Origin: Actinobacteria bacterium HGW-Actinobacteria-7
GTDB taxonomy: Bacteria > Actinomycetota > Coriobacteriia > Anaerosomatales > PHET01
Length of the DNA stretch: 56,399 nt
Direction of reading: 5' to 3'
Assembly (NCBI GenBank): GCA_002841275.1
Contig: PHET01000015.1
Span: forward strand, 8,834 to 65,232
A program made the position numbers and the translations under genes. Under the pieces are notes generated by a model. That model ran no database searches. It saw nothing but the letters and a program-made list of their open reading frames with translations, and had not been told where the DNA came from. Below, one piece after another: positions 8,334 through 15,232 of the stretch (positions are counted from its first letter, which is position 1; every line of letters starts with the position of its first letter).

Positions 8334-9143
8334 TCAGGCAACGCGCTTCGGGGCGATGGGTGAATCGTCGTTCGCTCCGTCGTGACCCTGCTCGTCGGCC
8401 TCGCGGAGTTCCGCGAGCCAACCAGCATGCTCGTGCTTCGCGTAGTCGAGACTCACGTGTCCGGTGAACATGGACCTGAGAATCGGCCAGCTGGACGGCA
8501 GAATCGCCGCGAAGAAGATGTGCGGCAGGATGAAAGCGAGCATGACCACCGTTGCGACATCGTGCGTAGGCGTGATGATCGACATCAGACCAGCAGGCAC
8601 GTCGAGCGAGTGCGCGGCTACCTTCACGAAGCCGGTCACGATGATAGTGATCGTCGTGGCCGCAGCCATGAGGTACGCCATCTTCTCGGACTCGAAGTAC
8701 TTGCGCTCCGGCGGCATCGTGAACTTCTTGAAGCCAAGGAGCAGTCCGTAGTGACGCTTCGTGAACTCCACGGCATCACTCGTGGGAAGGTGCTCCCGCA
8801 GTCGCTTGAGCGCGAGCATGGTGTTTGCGCCGTAGTAGAAGGTTCCAAAGAGGAATACGACCACCGCGACGAAATGGATGTCTAGCGCAATCCAGAGCGG
8901 CCTTCCGCTGCCGACCAGCGCAGGAACGAACAGGACACCAAGGGCGATCCCCGAGACAAGCAGGACTGCCGTGGCGATCCCGTGTGTCCAATGCTCGACG
9001 ATAGCGGCCGTGTCGTGGCGCAGAACGCGATTGCCCTCGATGCGCGGGTCCTGGCGCTTCGTGACCCCCGCTGCCAGGATTCCTGCGAACGGCGCTAGCC
9101 ACACGAGCCATGTCAACGAGTTGAACCACAGAGTAGCTGACAC
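8334..9143 (-). CDS. ydhU: di-haem cytochrome b membrane subunit, YdhU/FdnI-like
   Basis: A 269-residue membrane protein starting at GTG (AAGG about 7 nt upstream). About five hydrophobic segments are visible: residues 5-25, 52-75, 86-108, 158-182 and 195-220. Histidines suited to b-haem ligation lie in or at the ends of helices: EHWTHG, LDIHFVAV, TPTHDV and LPHIFF, the pattern of formate dehydrogenase gamma/cytochrome b561 subunits. The family anchors periplasmic oxidoreductases and passes electrons to or from menaquinone. The C-terminal ~40 residues are polar, probably cytoplasmic. It is first in its operon and divergent from the Fic-like gene across a 431-bp AT-rich gap. Confidence 0.9.
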   Translation of the reverse strand: MSATLWFNSLTWLVWLAPFAGILAAGVTKRQDPRIEGNRVLRHDTAAIVEHWTHGIATAVLLVSGIALGVLFVPALVGSGRPLWIALDIHFVAVVVFLFGTFYYGANTMLALKRLREHLPTSDAVEFTKRHYGLLLGFKKFTMPPERKYFESEKMAYLMAAATTITIIVTGFVKVAAHSLDVPAGLMSIITPTHDVATVVMLAFILPHIFFAAILPSSWPILRSMFTGHVSLDYAKHEHAGWLAELREADEQGHDGANDDSPIAPKRVA

Positions 9144-9574
9144 GCCTTAACCCCTTTCCTTCCAGAGAACCAGCGACTCCGCAATTCGCGCAACGGTGAA
9201 ACTGATACTCCACAACTGGACTGCCGGGTCCTTTGGTGTCGTGACTACAGGCAATTCCACGATGTGTCACGACCATTTCGTACTAATCATACGCCTTCTA
9301 GTACTTAGCATCGGCCAAACACGTCGGTTCTCGGACTTGATGCGAGTCCTACAGGGGCACTGACCTGCGTACTACTCGGTTCTCAACAGGTTTCATAATA
9401 TTGACGCAGACGCTGTAATCGCCAATCTACGTACCTGTTCGTATACTTATTACCGTTTTTTGCATTGTTGGTATATCATCGCGCAATGACACGTTTGCAC
9501 CCGTGTTATCGTTGTATTGAGTCTGACTACTGGCCTAGTCGCCAGATGAACGGCACTTCGATCTGGAGCACGCC
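9144..9574. promoter_or_regulatory. divergent regulatory region between ydh-type operon and Fic-like gene
   Basis: This 431-bp stretch holds no gene I can support and is clearly more AT-rich than its surroundings, especially 9380-9520. An inverted repeat GTCGTGAC (9238-9245) and GTCACGAC (9266-9273), with a 20-nt spacer, lies about 95 nt before the ydhU start and could be an operator or leader hairpin. A possible promoter for the rightward gene uses TATATC near 9472 with a weak -35 (TTACCG) 16 nt upstream. These are visual calls; none is strong. Confidence 0.4.
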
Positions 9575-10885
9575 ATGAACAATTGGATTGATGAACCAAC
9601 AGCGCTTCGCCTCATTGAGGCGTTGGACGAAGGCCGCCTTGACTCGCTCTTCCAGGCCGCCCACGTCGACTACTCCGAGCGCGACGGCTTCTCGGGCACG
9701 AGCCTGACGCTCGGTCTGCCGCGCGACGTGGTTACGCACCTTCTGGGATCCGTGCGTCGCGCTCAGGGGCTCACGATTCTCGCCGGCGCGTGGGGCGACT
9801 ACTCTGGCTGGATAACCGTATCGGCCGAACTCGTCGAGTTGCTGCACGAAGTCGATGTCAGGGCGAACTTCGACTACCGCACCGCAACACAGCTGCCCGA
9901 CGACGTGATCAGGCATCTCAAGAACCGCATCCTCATAGAAGAGGTACTCCCGCTCGGCCTCACCAAGGGGGATCTCACGCCTACAAACGAGAACGAGTTC
10001 ACCCAGGCCAAGAACGCCGCACGACGCATGCTGCTGCATGGCTCCAAGCCCTGCACCGACTACGAGCGCTGGGTGCTCCGGTTCTTCGACCTGATGCAGC
10101 GCCTGCCGGAGTTGGCTGCAGAGCCCCTCACTCTGGAAAGACTGCGGGAACTGCACTCCTTCCTGGTTCTGGATGAGGCGCAGGGCGGCGTCTTTCGCAC
10201 CGAGCCGATCTTCAACCCCAACGTGGGCCTCTCGGCTGACGGCGAAGGCGCACTCCCCGAGAGGATTGCCAGTGAGATGAACGCCATCGCGACGTATGGC
10301 ACCGGCTTTCAGAAGCCGTTCGTGCATCCGCTGATCAAGACGATCATCTACTTCTACTGGATCAGGCGCGTACAGCCATTCGTAGTCGCCAACGGTCTGT
10401 TCGCACGGCTCATAGCCCACATCTACGAGTACCAGCAGGGATACCGTTGCCTTCCGTGCACTCCCCTGACGCGCAACGCCAGCTCAGAATGGGCTGCTGC
10501 TCCCCCTGATGCCGACAAGTCGAAGTTCGACGCAACGGCGTTCGTCATCAAACGCCTCGGACTCTTCCTGGACGCTTACACGGAGGCGGAGAGCGAGATC
10601 CAGAACGCAACACGCCGGCACGAGGCACTGAATGCGAGATTCGGATCTCTGGACATCAACCACCGGCAGGCCCGGATTCTGGACAAGGCACTCGGCGCGC
10701 CAACGACCGTGTTCACGATCAAGCGCCATGCCCGATCATGGAGCCTCGCCTACGAAACCGCTCGACAGGACTTCTTGCAGTTGGTGGCGACCGGCTACCT
10801 CGAGCAGGCGAAGCGCGGGCGGGTGTTCGAATTCCGTCTCGCCCGTGACGCCGAGAAGAGACTGCTCCCGAGGCTACCCGCCTGA
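9575..10885 (+). CDS. degenerate Fic-fold protein with C-terminal winged helix, putative regulator
   Basis: A 436-residue protein. Residues about 160-290 follow a Fic domain: LRELHSFLV, a segment HPLIKTIIYFYW (normally HPhh...HY.F), and at 267-278 QPFVVANGLFAR where active Fic proteins have HPFx(D/E)GNGRxxR. The catalytic His is Gln, the acidic residue is Val and the first Arg is Leu, so AMP transfer is not expected. Residues about 355-436 look like a helix-turn-helix/winged helix ending in a wing (GYLEQAKRGRVFEFRL), as in Fic/DUF4172-type regulators. The N-terminal ~100 residues are of no type I recognise. Its divergent position next to the ydh-type operon suggests it controls that operon; this is inference. 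Confidence 0.8.
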   Translation: MNNWIDEPTALRLIEALDEGRLDSLFQAAHVDYSERDGFSGTSLTLGLPRDVVTHLLGSVRRAQGLTILAGAWGDYSGWITVSAELVELLHEVDVRANFDYRTATQLPDDVIRHLKNRILIEEVLPLGLTKGDLTPTNENEFTQAKNAARRMLLHGSKPCTDYERWVLRFFDLMQRLPELAAEPLTLERLRELHSFLVLDEAQGGVFRTEPIFNPNVGLSADGEGALPERIASEMNAIATYGTGFQKPFVHPLIKTIIYFYWIRRVQPFVVANGLFARLIAHIYEYQQGYRCLPCTPLTRNASSEWAAAPPDADKSKFDATAFVIKRLGLFLDAYTEAESEIQNATRRHEALNARFGSLDINHRQARILDKALGAPTTVFTIKRHARSWSLAYETARQDFLQLVATGYLEQAKRGRVFEFRLARDAEKRLLPRLPA

Positions 10886-10919
10886 GTCGATGCGCTGCGT
10901 GCGTTTCGGCTAGGAGGCG

Positions 10920-11159
10920 CTAGTAGTCGACGTGCGAACCGTCGCAGAACGGAGGATTTCCCGTAAGTCCGCACGCGCAGACGGCAATCGAGCGCACACC
11001 ATCGGACTCGAAAGCGAGCGGCTCGATGCCGCTGCCCTCGTGTGAGCCATCGCAGTATGGGGGCGTCTTGGTCTGCCCGCACTGACACCAGTAGTGAGTG
11101 CCTGCAGGAAGCACACCGATGGCAGGCTTGGTGAGGTCCGTGGCATTCTCGAAACGCAT
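10920..11159 (-). CDS. tandem CDGSH iron-sulfur protein
   Basis: A 79-residue protein with two CDGSH (mitoNEET-type) motifs: CQCGQTKTPPYCDGSH and CACGLTGNPPFCDGSH. Each follows the Cys-x-Cys-x2-(S/T)-x3-P-x-Cys-Asp-Gly-Ser-His pattern that binds a redox-active, acid-labile [2Fe-2S] cluster through three Cys and one His. With both motifs in one chain it can form the two-cluster unit without dimerising. It is cytoplasmic, with a role in Fe-S or redox balance inferred from the family. It has a perfect Shine-Dalgarno (AGGAGG, 5-nt gap). It sits downstream of the DUF302 gene on the same strand, 34 nt after its stop. Confidence 0.95.
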   Translation of the reverse strand: MRFENATDLTKPAIGVLPAGTHYWCQCGQTKTPPYCDGSHEGSGIEPLAFESDGVRSIAVCACGLTGNPPFCDGSHVDY

Positions 11160-11193
11160 AGCATCCTCCTTCGATATGTCGAACGCCTCTATC

Positions 11194-11577
11194 TCACCGA
11201 GACTCGTCGACCATCCGTATCGTCTTGTCCTCGACTTCTTGTGCGACCTCGGTCATCGCGGGATCGTCAGACAAGGCCGAGAGCATCTCGGCGGGCTTGA
11301 TGAGACCGATGCTCGTGGTGCCCTGCTCGGTGAACACCGAGATCCTGCACGGCAAAGCCATGTTGAGCCGCATGTCGCTGGACAGCACCCGCGATGCTTG
11401 CACCGGGTTGCAGACCTCGATGATCTTGCACTCCTCTTCGAACTCAACACCCTTTTTGCGTAGAGTCTCGCCCAGATCGTGCACATGAAGCACGCCGAAA
11501 CCGTTGCGAACGACAGCCGCCTCAAGATCCTCGACGGCCTGAGCGAAAGGCTTGGGCGTCTCGACGATATAGTACAT
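11194..11577 (-). CDS. DUF302 family protein
   Basis: A 127-residue protein of the DUF302 family: an N-terminal strand and helix (YYIVETPKPFAQAVEDLEAA), then GFGVLHVHDLGETLRKKG, CKIIEVCNPVQASRVL and a late PAEMLSAL. Members occur with stress or thiol-redox genes; no enzymatic activity is established. Two Cys, both in the CKIIEVC segment, could form a disulfide or bind a ligand. The Shine-Dalgarno is GAGGAG. It lies between the DUF2892 and CDGSH genes on the same strand with gaps of about 30 nt, so the three form a small cassette downstream of the flx genes. Confidence 0.88.
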   Translation of the reverse strand: MYYIVETPKPFAQAVEDLEAAVVRNGFGVLHVHDLGETLRKKGVEFEEECKIIEVCNPVQASRVLSSDMRLNMALPCRISVFTEQGTTSIGLIKPAEMLSALSDDPAMTEVAQEVEDKTIRMVDESR

Positions 11578-11606
11578 AAGGACTCCTCTTTCTAGATTGG
11601 CATCGG

Positions 11607-11834
11607 CTACTTACCCGCGCGGATCTTGGGACCACTCAAGGGGCATCCGAAGAGCGGAGCGAACACACAGAAGTCGAAGAGCCCCGCCAGCAGCGGAACG
11701 GCTCCCACCACGGCGACGATGATCCCGGTGGTGCCGCCCAAGCCCATCAGGCCCCAAACGATGAGGCCGATACCCGCCACGACTCGAACGGCCCGGCCAG
11801 ATGCAGACGCCATGAACGTACAGAACGGATTCAT
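11607..11834 (-). CDS. DUF2892 inner-membrane protein
   Basis: A 75-residue protein with two hydrophobic helices (about 18-34 and 38-58) separated by a GGTTG turn, the hairpin typical of DUF2892 (also fused to rhodanese domains in YgaP). The first helix follows a basic segment (SGRAVRVVAG). The end, FGCPLSGPKI, contains the family's (P/A)-h-h-G-x-(C/S) turn; the Cys pair DFC and FGC may be exposed. The neighbours are DUF302 and tandem CDGSH. It begins about 70 nt after the flxA stop on the same strand, so read-through from the hdr/flx operon is possible. Confidence 0.85.
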   Translation of the reverse strand: MNPFCTFMASASGRAVRVVAGIGLIVWGLMGLGGTTGIIVAVVGAVPLLAGLFDFCVFAPLFGCPLSGPKIRAGK

Positions 11835-11905
11835 AGGTAGTCCCCCCTCGTAGGAGTGTCGCTACTCTATGATTCCCTTCTACGGCAAAAGCGCACACAA
11901 GGCCG

Positions 11906-12775
11906 CTAATACTCCCCAGGAAGCGCTTTGAGCTGGGCCGCAGTGAAGACGGGACCGTCCTTGCAGACGTAGACCCTACCCACGTTGCAGCGCCCGCACT
12001 TTCCCACGCCGCACTTCATCCGGTTCTCGAGCGTGGTGTAGATGACGTCGTCGGAGAATCCCAGCCGGGCCAACGCCGGCAAAGTGAGCTTGATGACGAT
12101 CGGCGGGCCACAGATCACGGCCACGGAGTTCTCTGCGCTGGGGGCCGCCTGTTCGACGACCGGCGTCACGTAGCCCACCTGGCCGGTCCACTCGGGGGTC
12201 TCACCGTGTGGGTCGACCGTGGTGACAAGCCGTACGTCACTGCGCGCAGCCCACTCGGCCAACTCCCGCTTGTACACGAGGTCGCCCACCGAACGCGCGC
12301 CGTAGATGATGGTCACGTCGCCAAACTCGTCTCGGCGATCAAGCACGTTCCAGATGACCGCACGAACCGGGGCAAGCCCGATGCCACCGGCGATGAAGAC
12401 GATGTTCTTGCCCACCCACTCGTCAACGGGGAAGTAGTTGCCGTAAGGTCCGCGAAACCCGATCGTGTCGCCCACGTTGGCCTCGCGCAGCGCGCTCGTG
12501 ACCTTGCCGGCCGCCTTGAAACTGCACTCGATATAGCCCTGTCGGGTGGGAGGACTCGCAATGCAGAAGGTGCTCTCGCCCCAGCCGAACATCGAGTACT
12601 CGCCAAACTGCCCTACTTTGAAGTTGAACGACTCGGCCACCGCAGGATCCTTGAACTGCAGCCGAAGGGTGCGAGTATCAGACGTCTCGTCGATGATCTC
12701 GCTTATCGTCACGAGATGCGGCACATAGAGGTGCGCCGCCTGGGTGTCTGCTGCGCAGGCGATGGCGTCGTTCAC
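11906..12775 (-). CDS. flxA: FlxA: FAD/NAD-binding and [2Fe-2S] electron-transfer subunit
   Basis: A 289-residue ferredoxin-reductase-type subunit. The start is the GTG at 12775, which overlaps the flxB stop (GTGA). The N-terminal half is the FAD-binding barrel (FKVGQFGEYSMFGWGES, FRGPYGNYF). The middle has the NAD-binding Rossmann motif GGIGLAPVRAVI and ICGPPIVIKL. The end has a four-Cys cluster site CGVGKCGRCNVG plus VCKDGP, as in dihydroorotate dehydrogenase electron-transfer and sulfide/hydrogenase gamma subunits. In FlxABCD-HdrABC complexes this subunit oxidises or reduces NAD(H). It is last of the seven coupled genes. Confidence 0.88.
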   Translation of the reverse strand: MNDAIACAADTQAAHLYVPHLVTISEIIDETSDTRTLRLQFKDPAVAESFNFKVGQFGEYSMFGWGESTFCIASPPTRQGYIECSFKAAGKVTSALREANVGDTIGFRGPYGNYFPVDEWVGKNIVFIAGGIGLAPVRAVIWNVLDRRDEFGDVTIIYGARSVGDLVYKRELAEWAARSDVRLVTTVDPHGETPEWTGQVGYVTPVVEQAAPSAENSVAVICGPPIVIKLTLPALARLGFSDDVIYTTLENRMKCGVGKCGRCNVGRVYVCKDGPVFTAAQLKALPGEY

Positions 12776-13836
12776 AATGATCCCTCTTCGCTCAGTGCCA
12801 GCTGGTCGATTCCCTGCAGGATCTCGATGAGGTCCTGGCCCGCCGGGCAGACACGCACGCATCGGCCACAACCGGTGCACAGCACGTCGCCGAACTTGCT
12901 CGGGTAGATGTAGAACTTATGGCTGATGCGCTGCCGGTGGCGCGAGTTCTGATCGTCGCGCGGGTTGTGCCCACTGGCGTGCAACGTGAACTTCTTGGCC
13001 TGACACGTGTCCCAGCTGCGGCGGCGGACGCCCGTGCCCACACCCGTCTGCTCGTCAGTGATATCGAAGCAGTGGCACGTGGGGCAGACCGATGCACACG
13101 CGCCGCACCCGTTGCAGCGCGGGCCCAAGGTGGGCCAGAAGTCATCGTCGAAGTGGCCGTCGATCCAATGCTCGATGCGCTTGGTGTCGATGTTCAGGTT
13201 GGCTTCGACACGCGCACGCGCCTCGGCGCGGAACGCCTCGCCAGCGGCAAGGGCCGTATCCGGTGCCGCCGTGAAGAACCGCTCATACTCGCCCAGAAAA
13301 GCCTCGCCCTTCTCGGAAACCGGCTCGAAGAGGTAGCCTCCCTCGACGGCCACCAGAAGCGCGTCGGTCCCACGCGTCGCATCCGGACCCAGACCGACGG
13401 CGCTACAGAAGCAGCTCTCGTCGACGCCCGGGCAGGCGATCGAGATGATAGTCGACGCGTCACGCCTGCCGTTCCACAGATCATCGTGGTAGTCCCAGTT
13501 CATGACCGAGTCGACCACGTTCAGAGCAGCCACATCGCACGGCCGGGCGCCAAGCACGACCTGCGCCGCAAAGCAGTTGGGCGCCGGCGTGAGTTCTACA
13601 TCGCCGCCGTTCTGACGCCAACTGAGCAGCGGCTCGCTGGGCGGAAGGAAGTGGCCCTTAAGCGACGGCATCGGCAGTGCATCGTTGAATGTCGCCTGGG
13701 CGAGCGTCTCGATCTCGGAGTAGTTCGCAGTGCCGTCCGCGGCACTCACCGGTGCGACCACGCGCGTGCCCGCCGCGACAAGTTCTGCGACGAGCACGGA
13801 CAGCTGTTCGGCGGAGATGTAGGTGGCGGCGCTCAT
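12772..13836 (-). CDS. flxB: FlxB: Fe-S subunit of the Flox complex
   Basis: A 354-residue protein starting at ATG 13836, which overlaps the flxC stop (ATGA). It belongs to the hydrogenase/sulfur-reductase beta (HydB/AsrA-like) family. The first ~220 residues have the family pattern (FLPPSEPLL, LGARPCDVAALNVVD, ISIACPGVDESCFC). Two ferredoxin motifs follow: CNGCGACASVCPTCHCFDI near residue 230 and CTGCGRCVRVCPAG near 315, giving at least two [4Fe-4S] clusters. It should relay electrons between FlxA and FlxC/HdrA. An upstream ATG in the same frame would overlap flxC deeply and is rejected. Confidence 0.88.
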   Translation of the reverse strand: MSAATYISAEQLSVLVAELVAAGTRVVAPVSAADGTANYSEIETLAQATFNDALPMPSLKGHFLPPSEPLLSWRQNGGDVELTPAPNCFAAQVVLGARPCDVAALNVVDSVMNWDYHDDLWNGRRDASTIISIACPGVDESCFCSAVGLGPDATRGTDALLVAVEGGYLFEPVSEKGEAFLGEYERFFTAAPDTALAAGEAFRAEARARVEANLNIDTKRIEHWIDGHFDDDFWPTLGPRCNGCGACASVCPTCHCFDITDEQTGVGTGVRRRSWDTCQAKKFTLHASGHNPRDDQNSRHRQRISHKFYIYPSKFGDVLCTGCGRCVRVCPAGQDLIEILQGIDQLALSEEGSL

Positions 13837-14705
13837 AGGATGAAATCCTCGCGGTCGTCGTCGCGGAAGGTACCGATGGGCGAAGCGGTTGCCGGATCGT
13901 CGCTGACCTCGAAGTCGAAGCTCTCCGCGACGATCTGCTGGAGCTTGCGGTTGATGAGCGTGATGGGGATGCCCACGGGGCAGGCGCGTTCGCACTCGCC
14001 GCATCCGACACAGCGGCCAGCCAGGTGCAGCGCCCGAGTCATGTGCCACGACAGGTTGCCGCGCGCATGGGGTGAACGCTCGATCCACTGCGGAACGGTC
14101 TTGTCGGCCACACACTGGTCGCAGACGCAGAGCGGACACGCCTGGCGGCAGGCGTAGCAGCGTACGCACTTCTCCATCTGGGACGCCCAGAACTCGAAGC
14201 GCTCGTCGGGCGTCATGGCGTCGAGTTCAGCTACGCGCTCGTCGATCGAGGTGACCTGCGGCGGCTCGGGCTGCTCCTCGCCGATGATGAAGTCGGCCAG
14301 ATGCGGTTCGCGCACATCGCAGCCTGCGCAGCGCGGCGCCACCGTCTCGAGTGTGAGCGTCGCGTCGCCTGCGGGATCCTTGACCACACCCCCACAGCGC
14401 ACGCCGATAAGCACGACCTCGTCGCGCTCGATCTGGGCCTCGCGCAACAGGGCGGCGACGGCCTTGGTGTCGCAGCCCTTCACGACAATTGCGGGCTTGC
14501 CCAGCTTGCGGACCTGCGTACGACGCGGGTCGAGATAGGTCGCGAGGTTGTGCACGCTACGGGTGTCGAAGACGAGCTTCTCGACATCCGAGGGGTCTGT
14601 GATCGTCACGGGACGCAGACCTCGGCGGCCCGCTTCCCACCCGATGACCACCTGCACGGTCCCCTCTTCAAGCAGCTTGCGGGCGAGGTCCTGGAGTTCG
14701 CTCAC
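13833..14705 (-). CDS. flxC: FlxC: ferredoxin-domain subunit of the Flox complex
   Basis: A 290-residue protein. The N-terminal part has conserved segments also seen in FrhB-like proteins (VVVKGCDTKAVAALL, VLIGVRCGGVV). The middle contains CVRCYACRQACPLCVCDQC and the C-terminal part CVGCGECERACPVGIP, two [4Fe-4S] sites, with a further CAGCDVREP segment near residue 130. It overlaps flxD by 4 nt upstream and flxB by 4 nt downstream. In the Flox complex of sulfate reducers the equivalent subunit is a ferredoxin-like relay. I assign it from the operon context plus domain pattern. Confidence 0.85.
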   Translation of the reverse strand: MSELQDLARKLLEEGTVQVVIGWEAGRRGLRPVTITDPSDVEKLVFDTRSVHNLATYLDPRRTQVRKLGKPAIVVKGCDTKAVAALLREAQIERDEVVLIGVRCGGVVKDPAGDATLTLETVAPRCAGCDVREPHLADFIIGEEQPEPPQVTSIDERVAELDAMTPDERFEFWASQMEKCVRCYACRQACPLCVCDQCVADKTVPQWIERSPHARGNLSWHMTRALHLAGRCVGCGECERACPVGIPITLINRKLQQIVAESFDFEVSDDPATASPIGTFRDDDREDFIL

Positions 14706-15232
14706 GATGCGTCACCAGCCTCGGCGACGACGGGAGCCACGACATCCGGCACATCCAGGGAGGTTCCGCTGGCGGCACCTGCAGCCTGGCGAAGCGCGAG
14801 ATCGTGATAGGCGTCGAACGGCCCCAGCTCCCGGATGCGCTCGACGGTCTCGTTGACCACATCGCGCCACTTGGCGCCCTCACCTGCGGATACCCAGGAG
14901 AAGGTGACCCGCCCGAGGTCCACGCCCATGAAGCCGAGCAGTTCTCGGAAGACGATGAAGCGGCGGCGCGCGTGGTAGTTGCCCGCCGTGTAGTGGCAGT
15001 CCGCCGGGTGACAGCCGCTGACGATCACGCCGTCAGCTCCGCGCTCGAACGCCTTGATGATGAACAGCGCATCGATCCGGCCGGTGCAGGGCAGGCGGAT
15101 GATCCGCACGTTGCTCGCCATATGCATGCGGCTCGTACCGGCCATGTCGGCGCCGGTGTACGTACACCAGTTGCAGACGAAGGCCGTGATACGCGGCTCG
15201 AAGTCGTTGATAGGTTCGGTCATCTCACTCAC
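14702..15232 (-). CDS. flxD: FlxD/MvhD-type [2Fe-2S] delta subunit
   Basis: A 176-residue protein of the MvhD/FlpD family that docks partner enzymes onto HdrA. The diagnostic features are all present: CNWCTYTGADMAG, the strand IRLPCTGRID, and SGCHPADCHYTAGNYHA, whose Cys residues bind the [2Fe-2S] cluster. The C-terminal ~25 residues are an Ala/Val-rich tail. Its start overlaps the hdrA stop (ATGA) and its stop overlaps the flxC start. In methanogens MvhD connects hydrogenase to HdrA; here it would connect the NAD(H) module. Confidence 0.92.
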   Translation of the reverse strand: MSEMTEPINDFEPRITAFVCNWCTYTGADMAGTSRMHMASNVRIIRLPCTGRIDALFIIKAFERGADGVIVSGCHPADCHYTAGNYHARRRFIVFRELLGFMGVDLGRVTFSWVSAGEGAKWRDVVNETVERIRELGPFDAYHDLALRQAAGAASGTSLDVPDVVAPVVAEAGDAS

